DNA of 64,000 bases from Epiperipatus broadwayi (GCA_028023455.1 JAQFVV010000020.1:11262385-11326384), one strand, 5' to 3'; counted from the first letter of the stretch, positions 1 through 12,984 are shown. Translations and numbers: made by a program. The notes: generated by a model from the sequence alone, not told the origin.

Positions 1-96
1 TTTGTATTAATATTAGACTCTTAGATACTCTTAAATTTTCTCCATTGAATACTAAACATTTCAATCTGAATGATAAAAAATAGAATAAAAAAATAT

Positions 97-225
97 GTTC
101 ATTAGTCTTGCATTGGTGGTCGAGAGGTCAGCGCGACTGCCTTGCACTTGCAGGCAGTTGCCCGGGTTGCGGGTTCGCGTCCCGGCCGATGCTATGACAC
201 TTAAAAAAAAAAAAAGTTCATTAGT
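97..225 (+). mobile_element. tRNA-derived SINE with perfect 10-bp TSD
   Basis: The tRNA-like head begins GCATTGGTGG and closes with CCGATGC, which would pair as a seven-base acceptor stem with one G-T wobble. A pol III A box (TGGTCGAGAGG, matching TRGYNNARNNG) and a B box (GGTTCGCGTCC, one change from consensus) are both present. The body ends in GCTATGACAC followed by an A-run. The insert (107-215) lies between two identical copies of GTTCATTAGT (97-106 and 216-225), the mark of LINE-mediated retroposition. The anticodon loop region reads TTGCACTTGCA, a small internal duplication shared with the copy at 14.6 kb. The two copies differ at only about two positions, so this is a young insertion. 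The overlapping 70-codon reading frame is a by-product of the SINE and is not a gene. Confidence 0.9.
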
Positions 226-1259
226 TTGCTTGTCTTTTTTTTTTTTTCATGTTCTTTCTCTGGTGTTTTGGGGATTTTTCCCCCATAATTTTAATAGTAA
301 TATGTAAATTTTTTTCTCTAAATTTTGTTTATAATAATTTCTGTTACAATTAGCCCATAGTGCGGTGTTGTACGTTAAATAAATAATTGGATTGTTATAA
401 TTAAAACTATATGCAGAATCAGATTTGGATCATAGAATTTTGGTATAATATTTAACCATTAAAAAAAATAACTGCGATCAATTTTGACTGCATTTAAAAA
501 AAAAAAAAATATGCGCACCTGTCTGCATATATATGCTCAGTATTCTATGAATATAGATTTATATATAATTACTTTCAATTACTGTAATTCATAAATTTAG
601 ACTAACGCAGCGGTAAATAGAGGGCCTCGAGCTAAGATTCCTTGGCGATTCTTAGCTTCGCAAAAAATTGAATAAAACTGTTGGACTAAACTGTTAATTG
701 AAGGTCATTTGTTCTCCAGTACAACTAATCATGAAAGTATATATATGCTAATAATTTAAAACATATTTTATCTATATGTAAACAAAAATTGTATATATAT
801 GAATGCGTGCGTTCATTTATTAAATTTAACTTTTATCAATTCAGCCTAAAATAGACACAATTTTTGGCATTAGATAAATAAAATTTATAGAAACATTTTT
901 TTAAACACTTTAAAGAAGCATATGGTAGAATGTTTTTTTTTTTTTAAAACCCAGCAATAGAGATAACATCATACTCCCATTAATTTGAAAAATCTTAGGA
1001 CAATATTACAAGCAGCCACCAACTAAAAGTTAAATATCATATGCTAAAAATAGAGAAATACTCCTCATGCACCGAGACTTCATAAGAATAATTTCAGGAA
1101 AGCTTATCTTTATAGTTATTTTTAAATTATAAAAATAACATAACTAGAAATAAAAACCGAACTAATAATTCCTTTTCAAAAATAATTATTAATAATTATT
1201 AAAGTTTTAAATGTGGGAAAGTCATTATGCATATATATATAGGTATGGATAAAAAAAAT
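226..1259. other. AT-rich spacer
   Basis: No gene is supported here. The stretch holds A- and T-runs and one short hairpin at 630-657: AGCTAAGA and TCTTAGCT are perfect complements around a 12-base loop. The hairpin is too short to call a microRNA precursor, and no Sm site or other RNA-gene signal is seen. Confidence 0.6.
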
Positions 1260-1565
1260 TTTAATAGCCCACCGCAAGACAACGAACGGTTTCTCCATCA
1301 AGCGCCCATGGAGGAACAGTGAAGGAAAAAAACATTACCCACCAGAATTATCAAATATGAGAGTTATCAGTTTTCCATCCTTTTACCAAAAAAAAAAAAA
1401 AACTTAAGATACCCATTTATGATAGATATTAAACAGTTATAGGCAACTATATGGGGGGAAAAAAATCCTAAGCCCGATTAAAATCTAAAATTTTTTCCAT
1501 GTTTTACTTGGATCAGATTCAAACCCAGATACCTAGGCATGATCAGCTGATACCCACAATAAGAT
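1260..1565 (-). repeat. Old tRNA-related SINE, copy 1
   Basis: On the minus strand a B-box-like GGGTTTGAATCTG (1514-1526) follows a possible A-box region near 1541-1558. The body shares ordered blocks with 1965-2262: a GAGAGTT...TTTTCCATCC block, a block with 'CTAAGYCYGATTA', and the B box, read here on the plus strand. That collinearity indicates one ~290-bp repeat family. The copy is diverged and no clear TSD is seen. The 80-codon reading frame starting at 1499 crosses the repeat edge and is not supported as a gene. Confidence 0.45.
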
Positions 1566-1964
1566 ATATTACTATATATTCTGATAATTACTGTATTACT
1601 TATGCATTACAACAAGAAAAGCAATTTACTGGAAATTTGAGTATATTTGCAGATTTAAATCTGTGCTATAAGAATTTTTTATTTAGTAATAAAAAAAATA
1701 TTGAATGTTCAGATGAATATTTGATAATCAATTATCTATAAGGTCACAAGAATGGTGAATTACAATAATCCCATTTTAGATTCAGTTGGATCTGAGTTTA
1801 TCGTCCCTCTCTCATTTTTTTTTTCAGTCAAAAATCAAACAACATAAATTTGTATACCAGTCTTAATAACTGCTTATATCAAGGTTTGCAATAATAGGTA
1901 AAAAGATGTAATAAATTATGTAAAAGATAAAATGGTTATTCTAAAATAGCCTGTATGATAAAGA

Positions 1965-2262
1965 CTGCCCCCTTCTCACTAAAAAAAACATTAATCATTA
2001 GGCTAGTCAAATGTCATTGGTGAGAGTTGGAATTTTCCATCCTTGTTTTATACTCCACTAAAATTATCTAGATTTCTACTGAATGTTTATCTGAATTGGC
2101 TATGGGCCACTTGCTTAAAAGAAAAATGCTAAGTCTGATTAGAACATGAAAGAGTTATCAAGTTTAATCCAGCCCAGATTAGAACCCTAAATAATCAAAA
2201 CTTCTGGTGGGTTCTTTATCACTATACCATGAGGCTCTTAACATCTCTGCCTATGTATAAAA
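1965..2262 (-). repeat. Old tRNA-related SINE, copy 2
   Basis: On the minus strand an A-box-like TGGTATAGTGATAAAG (2214-2229) is followed by a B-box-like GGGTTCTAATCTG (2175-2187), with spacing normal for a tRNA-derived promoter. The rest is collinear with the copy at 1260-1565. tRNA-like heads of the same general look occur at 36.2 kb (minus) and 37.4 kb (plus). It is diverged and presumably inactive. Confidence 0.55.
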
Positions 2263-5200
2263 TTGTATATATATCTATATCTTTAATTTACATCAAAAAT
2301 TGTCAAATATACATGAATTTCTATGGTCATAATACTGCAAATTGTTTTTTATACATTTGAGAATGCTTAAATGAAAGCATAAATAAATTATATGAAAAAA
2401 ATACTACATGTTTAAATCTTGGATTTGGGTAATTTTGATGTAAAAACAAATAAAATAAACAAATGAAACCATGTTTTTGAATTTCAGTAAAATCAAAGTC
2501 TTCTCAAATATATATGAATAAAAAATGTATTGGATTAATCTCATGCTCATGGCTTAACTCGGAAATTATGTGCCTATAAATAGTATTAAAGAGGAAGTAA
2601 AAAAAATATTTTTACATCATATACTTGCAAAATATCAAATAAATACTTAAAAGATTCTAACAATAGTAATTATAATCATATGTTTGTTGCTCAAGAAAAC
2701 ATGATGTAGAAGCATTCAAACAGCAGTTTGAACACAATAGTTTCATTTAAATGATAAAGCTTAAGCTGTTTTTAACTTTCCTCAATTGGGAATAGATCTA
2801 GAAATATTTAAGAAGTCAGTCACATTACGAGCGAACTAAATTGCCTTGCATTATTCCATTTGTAAATTATTTATTTGGCTTTATATTACACATGTATTCA
2901 ACACTTGTAATATAAAATTATCCTATATCAGAGACTCAGAAATAATTCCAAGATGATAATATATATACACACCCAACATATTATACATATTAACCATTTA
3001 ATACATAATATTGCAGGTGGACACATTAGGGGGGGGGGAATGTCAGGAATGAAATTATGAACACATCATGAAGAAAAGATTACGAAGACTGTCATGGATG
3101 ATTAGTGTCACAGATTGGCTGGAATTAGTAATATTGGAAGCATGCAAAAAAGTGAAATGAAAAATGGCTTGAAAGCAGTTCATCCACATTATTGCCCATT
3201 ATCGAAATGACAGATCAGAAAGATGATGATGTAAAGAATATGGAAATAGTTGTCAAAAAGCTATAAACACCATTTTGAATGCTTATAAGATAATTTAGCA
3301 CGATATATACCCTGTTCTCTTATCTCCAATCGTTCAGGGACCTGACAGACTATATATAACATGCATTTTAACTCTCACATACATATATATATATACATGT
3401 GCATGTGTGAGCACACTGTATATGCATTGTGAACTAAAAAAATAAAATAACTAAAATTGTAATACACAAGTGGAATGGGGAATGATATTATTGTTGTATT
3501 CTTATTATATTTAAGATGAATGATAGTTTTTCTTTTTTGCAAAATATTTAGAATCTCCTTCCTTATAATTTGATGCATTTCATGATGAGTGTATTAGAAT
3601 ATTATTCATATTCTTATTTGCAATAAGTATATATTTCAAAACCTTCATACTCTCATTAGTTGATATTAAGTTTCAAAGCACCTAAGAATCTGGCTTATGT
3701 GAAATATATATTAAATCACAGCTGATGATGATCAGTAAACTTTCAATACATAGTGATTTATGTTATTCAAATTTGCATTACACATTTTGAATGGAATGAT
3801 TAACCATTCCATTATTATGCCTACATAAACAATGATTAATCTGTTTGGAAATACATAAAATAAATATTAATGACAGTAAATTGTAAAACATAATATTAAC
3901 TATAAATAAATAATAGTAGTTAAAAATATGTTTTAACTAGTTTAAATGGAAAAATTTATTCTGATTTGGTTTATAATTTCATAAGGTTTATATATTTATA
4001 ATCCCATAACTTTTCTTTTTAGATATATATTCATTCAACTTTGTTATTATTATTTACACATTATTGTGAATTATATATTAATTTCATAAAACTGCAGAAT
4101 CATCCTACCATAGATAAGGAGCTTTCACGTGTGGTCCGGAAGCTCTTTTTTTCCTATATATATATCTTTCTTTTTTGTAAAATGCTAAGAAAAAGATAGA
4201 ATTTTTATGGTCAGATTTGTATCAAAATCAAAGAAGATATTAGCTTATTAGTTCTAAGTAGCAATTTTTAAAATAATTTATAAAACAATTGCCATTAATT
4301 GTATACAATTTATAGGATAAGATTAACTTTTTTAAAAAAAAAAACACATTGTATATACTTTGCCTAAATACAAGTGAATTAAGCACAGTAGTAATATAAA
4401 AAGACATGAGCGGTATGAATATCTGAATCAAAATTAAATACCACTTCTAGTGCTCAAACACAATACGACTTCCAAGTGCAATTAACCAATCAATTTTTTT
4501 TTCCAATCCTTGATACCATATGTTTTTCAATATATCAGGTAAAAGCTTTCAAATGATGAATTGTAAATTAAAACATAACATTTATTACAACTACTCAAGA
4601 AATGAGTTATGATTGTTTATGTAACAAAATATCTTTAATTGTACTCCCTTTAATTTAAATGCAATTTACATTTGTTATTTAAGAATAAACAATTTTAACA
4701 AATTATTTAAATATAAATATGTAAATCTAGTTATTTAAAATTACACAATATTAATTAATGAATAAAAAAAGTCCATTAATTTTCTTCTTTTCAAAATTAT
4801 GATTTATATAAAATATCAAGTTTACAAAAGAAAAAGAAGCGACTTGTCTAAATTTTAGATAGCAGCATCAGATATTATTTGAACTAACGATACCACGTGG
4901 TTACATTAAATACTAACAAATATATCATTCTTTAATAAATTTTAAGGTTTATACCTGGGCTAAAAATAATCAGATAATCTCTAGCATAATAAATGATTAG
5001 TAATAATCATTAAAGTACTCAATTAAAGAGAATTCTATCAGATGTAGGAGTGCAAAGATATTTGACAGTTGTAGTTTTATATAACAAGTCATTATTTAAT
5101 GATTTTAAAACCTTTTTTTTTTTAATTTTTAATATAACTGAATTGCATTTCTTTTTAATCGTAATTTATTTGAATTTGTTTAAGTTTTTCCTTTCTTTTC

Positions 5201-6738
5201 TTTAAAGAGGGGGAAGCGACTGATACGCTCTTTTTTTTTTTTTTTTTGCCAACTTAATTCTACATAATTGGAAACAAATCTAAATTAATTTTAAAAATTT
5301 ACTTTTCAAGATTTTTCAAAATCAATGTAAATTTTTTTTTTTTAGTTTGAAGAAATATCTATTTTATATTTTTCAATTGCAAAACAATTTCTTACATAGA
5401 AAAATACAACGTACTGGAGATTAGGAAACTTACAAATTTTTCTTTTTGCAAAATCTAGTTTTGAAAAGAGGCTTTTGCCTACACTTTCATATATATTATT
5501 TTCAATTATTTATTATTGATAAATAGATCTGAAGTCGTAACATTTTTTATGATTGTGAATTTAATCTCGTGAGTAATAAATAAAATTAATTACACCTTAA
5601 AAGATTTGAGCAAATTAATGTCCATATTTGTAACATTTGAAGCGTATCTATTTTTATTTATTTATGATTCACAGACAGTTTTAAATGCTTTTGTAAATTT
5701 ATATTTCTAGAAATGTAATTTTTTAGAAAAAATTATTAATATATATATGATTACGTGTGTGCACATAAACGTATGAAAACTCTTTCATATGATATATATA
5801 TACATAGTACAAATATATATGTATATCTTTTTTGTTTATATATATAAATTCTTAATAATGTAAAAATGAATATATTCACACGATGACTGTTCAAATACAG
5901 GCTGCATAAACTTTAAAAGTTTTTCCAAATTCTAATTAGGCATAGATATTTTTTTTTTTTCCAGATATTCCTTAACCAACCCAGTTTAACTATTTAATTT
6001 TGGTCAGTAATTAGATATCTAGTATTTATAGGAAAAACATACAAACTATCAGCACTACTGCTCTTCTTGTGGAAAAGAGGGCTCCACCTTGCAAAAAGTT
6101 ATTTGTATAATTGTTTTACCTTTTACCTATACATATGCCAAATGTACTTTTAGGTTTTTTTATGTGCAAGGACACATAAAAAAACATTTTTCCTGAGAAG
6201 TATAATCAAATGGATGGTTTGATAGTTATCGAAATTATACATAGTATTCAATAAATTGCTTAAAACTTTTCAATAACTTCTTAGTTATTTATTTCCTGGT
6301 AGTTTGTAATTCACTCATTATTGTCTTTAAAAAAATATTATTATAATATTGGCAGGCACATTTAGATACAATATATAGCTACAATAACTATAAATGTTAT
6401 TGATTACAGATCTTTCTCTACACACATGATCTGTCCTTACATAAGGAAAAGCACAGAAAAAAAAATTGACATCTTTTATCCATGAAATTATTTATCCCAT
6501 AATATATACTGTATACATACACTCACAATACATATTGAATTCTATTATGTAGCTCTAAGCACCACAACTTTTTAGTAAACTTAGAAAAAAAACTTTAAAT
6601 AAATGATGGTAAGTTAAACTGTACTAAGAATGCAGCAAATAATTAACAAAAATGATCAACTTTTATGACATCATATCCTGTTATGGATTGCAAATTTTGA
6701 GGTCCTGACTTCTGTCCATAATTTAAATTGCAAATTCC
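2263..6738. other. AT-rich spacer with minor repeats
   Basis: No coding region is supported. Contents include TA/TG microsatellite tracts (around 3380-3420 and 5735-5850), a ten-base G-run near 3031, and a short diverged repeat at 4441-4495 that resembles one at 56.4 kb. A hairpin of GAGCTT and AAGCTC with a T-run sits at 4120-4155. A purine block plus a long T-run lies near 5205-5250. Short open frames on either strand have no recognisable protein signature. Confidence 0.55.
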
Positions 6739-7041
6739 TAAGATTAAATGAACATAGCATACCGTTTACAATTTCCTTAAACTTTATCAATACTATTTAT
6801 TTATATCAAAACTAACAGTTTTGACTGTCCTGCAATCATCATCAGAGCTCTTTACAATCCTATATCACTGTAAAGAGCTCTGACAATGACTGAAGAACAG
6901 CTGAAAGTGTTCGTTTTGATATAAATAAATAGTATTGATAAAGTGTTAAGAAAGTTGTAAATGATATATGTTAAAATAGAAATCAATACATAGGAAAAGG
7001 AAAAAGAAGAAAATTATATTACATCCATAAGATTAAATGAA
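6739..7041 (+). mobile_element. Fold-back element flanked by perfect 14-bp TSD
   Basis: The sequence TAAGATTAAATGAA occurs at 6739-6752 and again at 7028-7041. Between them lies a 275-bp insert whose first ~220 bp form a long imperfect palindrome. The left arm (about 6753-6855) contains ATCAATACTATTTATTTATA; the right arm (about 6870-6973) contains its complement. The centre pairs AGAGCTCTTTACA with TGTAAAGAGCTCT. After the palindrome comes an A/G-rich 3' segment (about 6985-7027). A 14-bp duplication and purine-rich end fit retroposition of a hairpin-forming RNA; an inverted-repeat DNA transposon with an unusual TSD is the alternative. No reading frame is carried. Confidence 0.7.
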
Positions 7042-7140
7042 GTAGGGAAATGATGGTTATTTCCCATTATTAAATTACTATATTTATTGTTACTATTTCA
7101 GTTAATATTTTACATAAACTGGTAAAACAGCCTTTAAATA

Positions 7141-7195
7141 ACTCTCTACAGGGCAAAAACCTCTGGAGAAGTACATCTTAGAGGAACAATAAGGA
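7141..7195 (-). repeat. Dispersed repeat fragment (family shared with 16.7 and 54.1 kb)
   Basis: Read on the minus strand, this contains CCTTATTGTTC...CTAAGATG...TTTTTGCCCTGTAG. The same ordered blocks occur on the plus strand at 54130-54210 and, less closely, at 16660-16740. It is a short diverged fragment of unknown class. Confidence 0.4.
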
Positions 7196-7788
7196 TAATA
7201 TTTACTAATTTGGCAGTATAAGTTTAAGAAATTTTCCATCTTTTTTTATCGTTCAACTAAATATAACAATTAAAATAATGATATAATGGCAATATAATTT
7301 CTATGATTTAGATATTAAGCAAGGTGAATCTTCAAATGTTTTTCAATATAAACAGACAATTTTTCTTTCATATAGATGGTTTATAGCCAACACAGCTGTA
7401 CAATAATGGTTAATCAATAAATATCTAGTCATAATGATTACAGATTAATCTCAGTTCATCAGACGTGCATGTTATAAAAATATATAACTATAATCTAATG
7501 TGGTCCTTATTATACGATGTGTGTGTCAATATTCATTGACACTTAGCCTCGAAGTTACTTTTCTATACTATAGTTTTTATTTTCAGGTAAAGAAATAACA
7601 AAGCTATGTATTTATATAGAAAGTTGGGCTACCATATTTAATGAGGAAAATTCATCTGAAGAACAGAAAATTTTTTCAAAAAGTAAATATATTTGGTAAA
7701 TGTTGTCAGTCTGATACTTTTTCAATGGTCTTATGAAATGCAATACAGGAACCACAGAAATTTGAAGCTAAAGAAATATGTACTGACA
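7196..7788. other. AT-rich spacer
   Basis: I see no gene or clear repeat here, only scattered A- and T-runs. Confidence 0.5.
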
Positions 7789-7880
7789 AGCCTTGGTGGC
7801 CTAACGGTTAGCATAACTGCCTTCCAAGCAGCTGGCCGGGGTTCGCTTCCCGGTCAACGCTTTGATATATATATATGCTA
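7789..7880 (+). mobile_element. SINE with tRNA-Gly(TCC)-like head
   Basis: The head closely resembles a tRNA-Gly. It has a GGTGGCCTAACGGTTAG D-arm, an anticodon stem-loop CTGCCTTCCAAGCAG with TCC in the anticodon position, a GGTTCGCTTCCCGG T-arm, and an acceptor end TCAACGC. The acceptor stem has one mismatch and the T stem carries an extra G, so it is not a clean functional tRNA. Copies with the same head and a TTTGACATG tail lie at 29.0 kb (plus) and 60.0 kb (minus), so this is a SINE, here with a TA-repeat tail. Confidence 0.75.
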
Positions 7881-10477
7881 ATATTTTTAAGATCTGTCCT
7901 GGACATTTTTTTTTTTCACAAAAATAAGCACGTGTGATTAAAATCTACGATTTGAATGAATTTATATCTAATTGTATTATTTTCCCCCTAATATTTTAGC
8001 AGTGAATAAAAAGCAGTCATACGTCTTTATGAGATATTTTTTCTTAAATATTAATTATCTTGTTTATTTATTAATAAATTAATTAATGAATTAAAAAATG
8101 TAAACAAAAAATACATAAAAGTAAATTGGTCAATTAAATATATTTATATTTGCATAAGAAATTATAATTGCATATGTTTCTTGAAACAGCAATTTTGTAT
8201 TCCGCTGAATACTCGTTGGTTATTATGTGTAACATTGTAAATTATGCTTTATTATTCACTTGACTTATTGTAAATTATTAGTATATACATAGTTTGAATT
8301 TTTTTTTTTTTGCATATAAAATAACATCTTTTTTTTTTAAAAAAAAAAAAAAGGCAAAAATGATTTGGTTATAATGACAGTTGAAATTATATACCCCCTC
8401 CCCCTCCCGAATACTCAGAGAGGCATATACATTTATTCCAAATTATATCTTGTGCAACATAATCCATTTATTTATTTACTTTTAAACGAGTATTTATTTA
8501 TTTTTGATTTCGCTTTTCATACGTAAATTTAAATATATATATATTAATTACTAATTTTAAAAAATTATTAGTCGAAATTGGATAAAAAAATTTTTTTTTT
8601 TTTTTACTGTTAAATATCTAATTTAAATATAAATTATTTCAAATTTTCTGACATAGTAAAATATTGTACAAGTTATCAAGTTTTTTTTTTTCTTTCGGTA
8701 AAGGAATAAGAGTTATAATAATATTTCTTTTTATATTATAATCTATTTTTCGCAAAGGAAAATTTAAGATAAATTCCAAGGATTAAAAATTGAAACTAAT
8801 TAACAAAAAGAAACAGTAAAAATAAGCCCATAGTACTTTCACATATAGTATTATTGTTGAATCTACTTTTTTTTAAAACCAAAAATATATAATTTAATAC
8901 TCTTATGGAATTAAAATAAATTATAATATTAAATTATTTGTTGGAAAATAAATGAGAAAACTTGAGATTTATGTCGAATTTTGACCTTGGACGAATAATT
9001 TATTTAAATGAGTTAAAATTAATCCTTAGATTGAAGAATCAATGATGGCATAATCTTGTAATCATGAGATTTCAATTTTTCTGTTTATCATTATTTTCTA
9101 CACACACGCGCGTGTATGTGTGATTAAAAAAGTCTATCAAAACATTTCAACAAGGATAACATAACTAGAAACTAAAACATTGTTATGCATAGTGATAATT
9201 ATTAGAAATAATTTAAAATTAAAAAAAAATATTTCAGGAGTAAAAGAGGGGAAAAAATTACAAATTTTAAAATAAAGTTGAAAATATAATTTGCAAGTAA
9301 ACATCACATTGCCATTTGCCAACTATAAAAATAACTTTTTCAGAACTGAAGACATTTTAAAAATCTAATTATAATTTTAAACATTTTTTTGACAAAATAT
9401 ATATTTTAAGCATTACTAAAAGCCAGATATGGGGGGTGTTTTTTTTTTTTTTTCAATACTTGCTTCATATATAAAGGTAACCATGATTAAGAATTGGCAG
9501 TTCATATTATGCACACATTCAAATATGTTACTAAGCAAGAAATTTAACACATAAATGCTAATTTATAAAATTAATTTATGAAGTTGTTTCTCATTATGTC
9601 AAATAGTTATTCCACACACCTATGTATTATAATGCAATATGTGTAAGTGCAAAAATACTTCTCAGGCTGAAGCAACCTGGAGTCATTAGGGAACAGTTAC
9701 TATGATTATGAGATCATATGTGATCATCACTGATAATAAGAATTGCAAAACTTGAAGTAATAACCAAAACTTTTATATAATTGTTATACCATACAAAAAA
9801 GTTTACTAATTATTATTTCATAAAATTTTATATTTTCTTTTTATATTTCCATCAAAGGGTACTGCAAATAGAATACAATAATTCATAGTATTTGTGCATT
9901 CACCATTCACAATTTCAGTAATTCAGTTTGAAAAACAATCAGTTAACTATATATATATATGCATATTTTGTATGCACTTATTCAATCATATAGTTATTTT
10001 CTCAATTATTATTGTACTGTATTTTTCGCCAATACACTTTTTTTAATGTATACATTCTTAACCCAAATAATATTGCAAGCGTGTGTATATATATATTATA
10101 ATGATTGTATCCATGGCTTGTTACCTAAATGTACTGGACAATGAAGAAATATTGCACGTTATTTAGCTAACATTTTTCATTTTTAAAAAACATTGCAATT
10201 TTCCACGATATATATATAAAAGGTATAGACTAAACTGTTTAAAAATTGTCTACAATTGAAATTTGTTTAATAAATCTCTGTATATTATGAAAAAAAAACT
10301 GACCAATTGGCATAATTATTTAGTAAAGTACAAATAAATTTTATTTACAGCATTCGATTTGCAATTACTATTTGAAGACAGATAGAGGAGCTAAACAGTA
10401 CATGTATTCCATTCCTATTTGTTATTTATCTATCCTTAGTATGTTATTTTGCACTATACATAAAATAATTATATGGT
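7881..10477. other. AT-rich spacer
   Basis: No gene is supported. The stretch includes a T-run directly joined to an A-run (about 8331-8352), which is a perfect homopolymer palindrome, an A-rich block, and a TA microsatellite near 9949-9964. A CACACGCGCGTGTATGTGTG-like palindromic microsatellite lies near 9101-9121. Short open frames on both strands are low-complexity and rich in F, I, N, K and Y. Confidence 0.5.
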
Positions 10478-10645
10478 ATTTGAACTCAGACTTTCAAACT
10501 CCCTACAGCTATCCAATCCACGTTATACAATCAGTACACCTGCCTGACCACATACATGTGAAAAAAATAAATGATCTTTAATATACATATTTCGAGCTGA
10601 ACCATCAGTCATCAGTTGGCCCAGATCGTCTCTCACATATATATA
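10478..10645 (-). repeat. Dispersed ~165-bp SINE-like repeat, copy 1
   Basis: Shared with 24943-25115 and with both arms of the palindrome at 55.9-56.2 kb. On the minus strand it ends with AAAGTCTGAGTTCAAAT, a B-box-like motif, and an A-box-like TGGTCAGGCAG lies about 50 nt upstream, suggesting tRNA ancestry. The other end carries the CATCAGTTGGCCCAGAT block followed by TA repeats. The 69-codon frame across it is not supported as a gene. Confidence 0.5.
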
Positions 10646-12741
10646 TATACAATCTTTAATTATATTTAGTATAGACAATATACATGTCTTTAAATATTAT
10701 ATACAAAATATTAAAAAATTGGAAAAAAAAAACTTTCTAAATTTTATTTATTTTTTTGTTTATAATGCATATATATAGTATGGACACAAAACTATATATA
10801 CATGTGTGTACTAAAAATGCATATTATAATGTTTTAATATTAACCAAGAACTTTAATGTCTATAACATGGATTGGAACCAAAAGATGTGAATCATGAGGA
10901 CTTTTATAATAAAATAAATAAACAATTGAGTAGATATTGCTCAGAGCATAATGTTTGAGCCCTACAAGTAAAAGGCTGGGTTTCAATCTAGAAACTTTAA
11001 CAGTTATAAAGTACTACAACCAAATGATAAAATATGATGTGATTTACTCTAGTATCTCATTTTTAAGGATATATTATGACCATATTCCAACTATGCTAAA
11101 TATGAAGATTTTCCAAGGATTTCATTTATAATCTGTTCTAAATATAAGGATTCCATTATTTAATTTATATTAGTTCTAGATCTTCATTTATTAAGTCCTT
11201 TAAATTTGAATATTGTTGTAATTTAAACATTTTGTCGATTTGTTGATATCTTCTTCAACAGAATCATCAATTTTCAAAGAAATGGCAGTAATATAAGTAT
11301 TCTCAATCCATAAATATTGTTTTATTGCTCTTTGATAACATATGATTTTATATTTACACAAACAAACTTTTCTGTTCATAATCTCGTACATTGATTCTGT
11401 GGTTCAAGAGCATTAAATTTACTCTTCCGTCTTTAATTTGATCAACTTATTTTGCCCTGTACAGTTATCACATTGAAGGATTCAAGGACTAAAAGTTACA
11501 ATTCACAGTTGAGTAAATGTGTAAAATAAAAAGTTTGAACGATAGAAAAAAATGTGTGCTCAACTAGCTATTTTGGGGTTCAAACATCTCACAATTAATC
11601 ATACTATATTATTTTGGGCAGTTATTTATCTAAAGATTGAAAAATATGATTTAAAGAAAATATTGTAATGTTTTTAAAATTGAAATGTATTACCACCATT
11701 AAACTAACATCAGTTTATTAAATTATTACTACTTCAAAAATTTTAACATGATGATAAACAATTTGAAATTCTTAACTTGTTGATATCAAACTCCCCCCAT
11801 TCTTAATTTGAAAAACCATTTGCAACACTTAATTTTTATTCTATATCATATTTCAGTAAGTTTGCAAATGAAATTCTAACAAGTGAATATGTAACAATAA
11901 CTAGGACTTATTGAATGAATTATTTATTTGAATTAGATATTTATTTAGACATCAAAAAACAATAAAATTCTGTTTTAAAATTGCATTCAAATTCTGCACC
12001 AAAATTTATGAAAGCAGTTTTTTTTTGCAGCAAATCATTCTCAATTTCCACGTTATTATAATTATAGGTTTAATGACTGTCTTCTTAAAAACCAACACCT
12101 CAAAATCTAATTGTAACAAAAAAAATTTAATAGTTACAATAAAATATTTTACAAATGGTTTCTTTGAATTATGATATATCAATTAGTGTCATTTTTGGTG
12201 CTCATGAATTTGGAAATTGCATATTTGAATGACATTTGCATAATACTGACATCTTCAGATTTTTTAAACTAATAGTTTTAGTTTCAATTTCTATCAAGAA
12301 ATAAAAGTGAATGGCAAATATACATTATACATAACTGCAAAATAACAAAGAAAAAAGCCACAAGTGACAGCAGCAGCAGCAGACTGCCAAAGAAAGCAGC
12401 AAAGTCATGCTTATATACACTATACCACTTAACAGGTTGACATTTCCATCATTCTCCCTCATGGCAATTTTTGTAAATATTCACCATTTGTTTTTAGTAT
12501 TTAATCCTTTATTTTATATTAAAATTCCATAAATTGGACTTGATTTGACAAAAATAAAAATCATCTTGAACTTTGAAATATAGAAAAAAAAATTATCAAG
12601 TGAAATAAAGTGAAGTACATGATGAGAACAATTACCTTTTTTTTCTGGATGATTACAGTAATGTTGGTGAAAAAAATAATATTAACAAAATCCTTGTTGC
12701 TGGAACTTCATTTGTAGAATCTAATTCTAAATTTTAAAATT
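10646..12741. other. AT-rich spacer
   Basis: No confident gene. A B-box-like GGGTTTCAATCTAG lies near 10978-10992, possibly a decayed tRNA-like repeat. A short CAG repeat (five units) occurs at 12368-12382. A minus-strand 63-codon frame at 11200-11391 shows no family signature I recognise. Confidence 0.5.
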
Positions 12742-12833
12742 GTATTTATAATTACCTTCTTGCATCCATTGATTACTCTAGCTTGCACTGGGTGGTACTA
12801 CTGTATGGAGAATTTTGCATGTATTTCTAATTA
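12742..12833 (-). mobile_element. Short element with 13-bp TSD, internally truncated copy
   Basis: A 66-bp insert (12755-12820) is flanked by GTATTTATAATTA and GTATTTCTAATTA, 13 bp with one difference. The insert shares the block CCATTGATTACT...GCTTGCACT...ACTACTGTATGGAGA with elements at 45914-45992, 49325-49404 (both plus orientation) and 51446-51607. It has no A-tail and no reading frame. The 5' part seen in the 51.4-kb copy is missing. Confidence 0.6.
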
Positions 12834-12984
12834 TTAAAATATTAAAAAAGTTCAGTATTACTGTGTTTAGTTTTATACATTACCAATCATGGTATTATTT
12901 TTCCTGTTATGATGAATTTTTAGCAAACTGTTACCAATTGTAGTTCTTTTGAATTTTCTTATCATTTATGTACTTTTATTTATA

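Noticed and set aside
95-307. 70-codon open frame
   Set aside because: It is the translation of the SINE and its A-tail; the same reading appears at the 14.6-kb copy.
630-657. MicroRNA or small RNA gene at the AGCTAAGA/TCTTAGCT hairpin
   Set aside because: Only an 8-bp stem with no extended pairing or promoter signal; such hairpins are expected by chance in 64 kb.
4120-4155. Rho-independent-type terminator (GAGCTT/AAGCTC then T-run)
   Set aside because: The sequence is eukaryotic and there is no gene upstream; T-runs are everywhere here. A pol III terminator was considered, but no A/B boxes lie upstream.
5200-5245. Second terminator-like hairpin with T-run
   Set aside because: Weak pairing, no associated transcript unit, long T-runs are background.
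7789-7861. Functional tRNA-Gly(TCC) gene
   Set aside because: The acceptor stem has a mismatch and the T stem an extra G, and two other copies with the same head carry SINE tails (TTTGACATG plus A-run, or TTTGATATG with the tail as a T-run on the plus strand). A SINE fits better.
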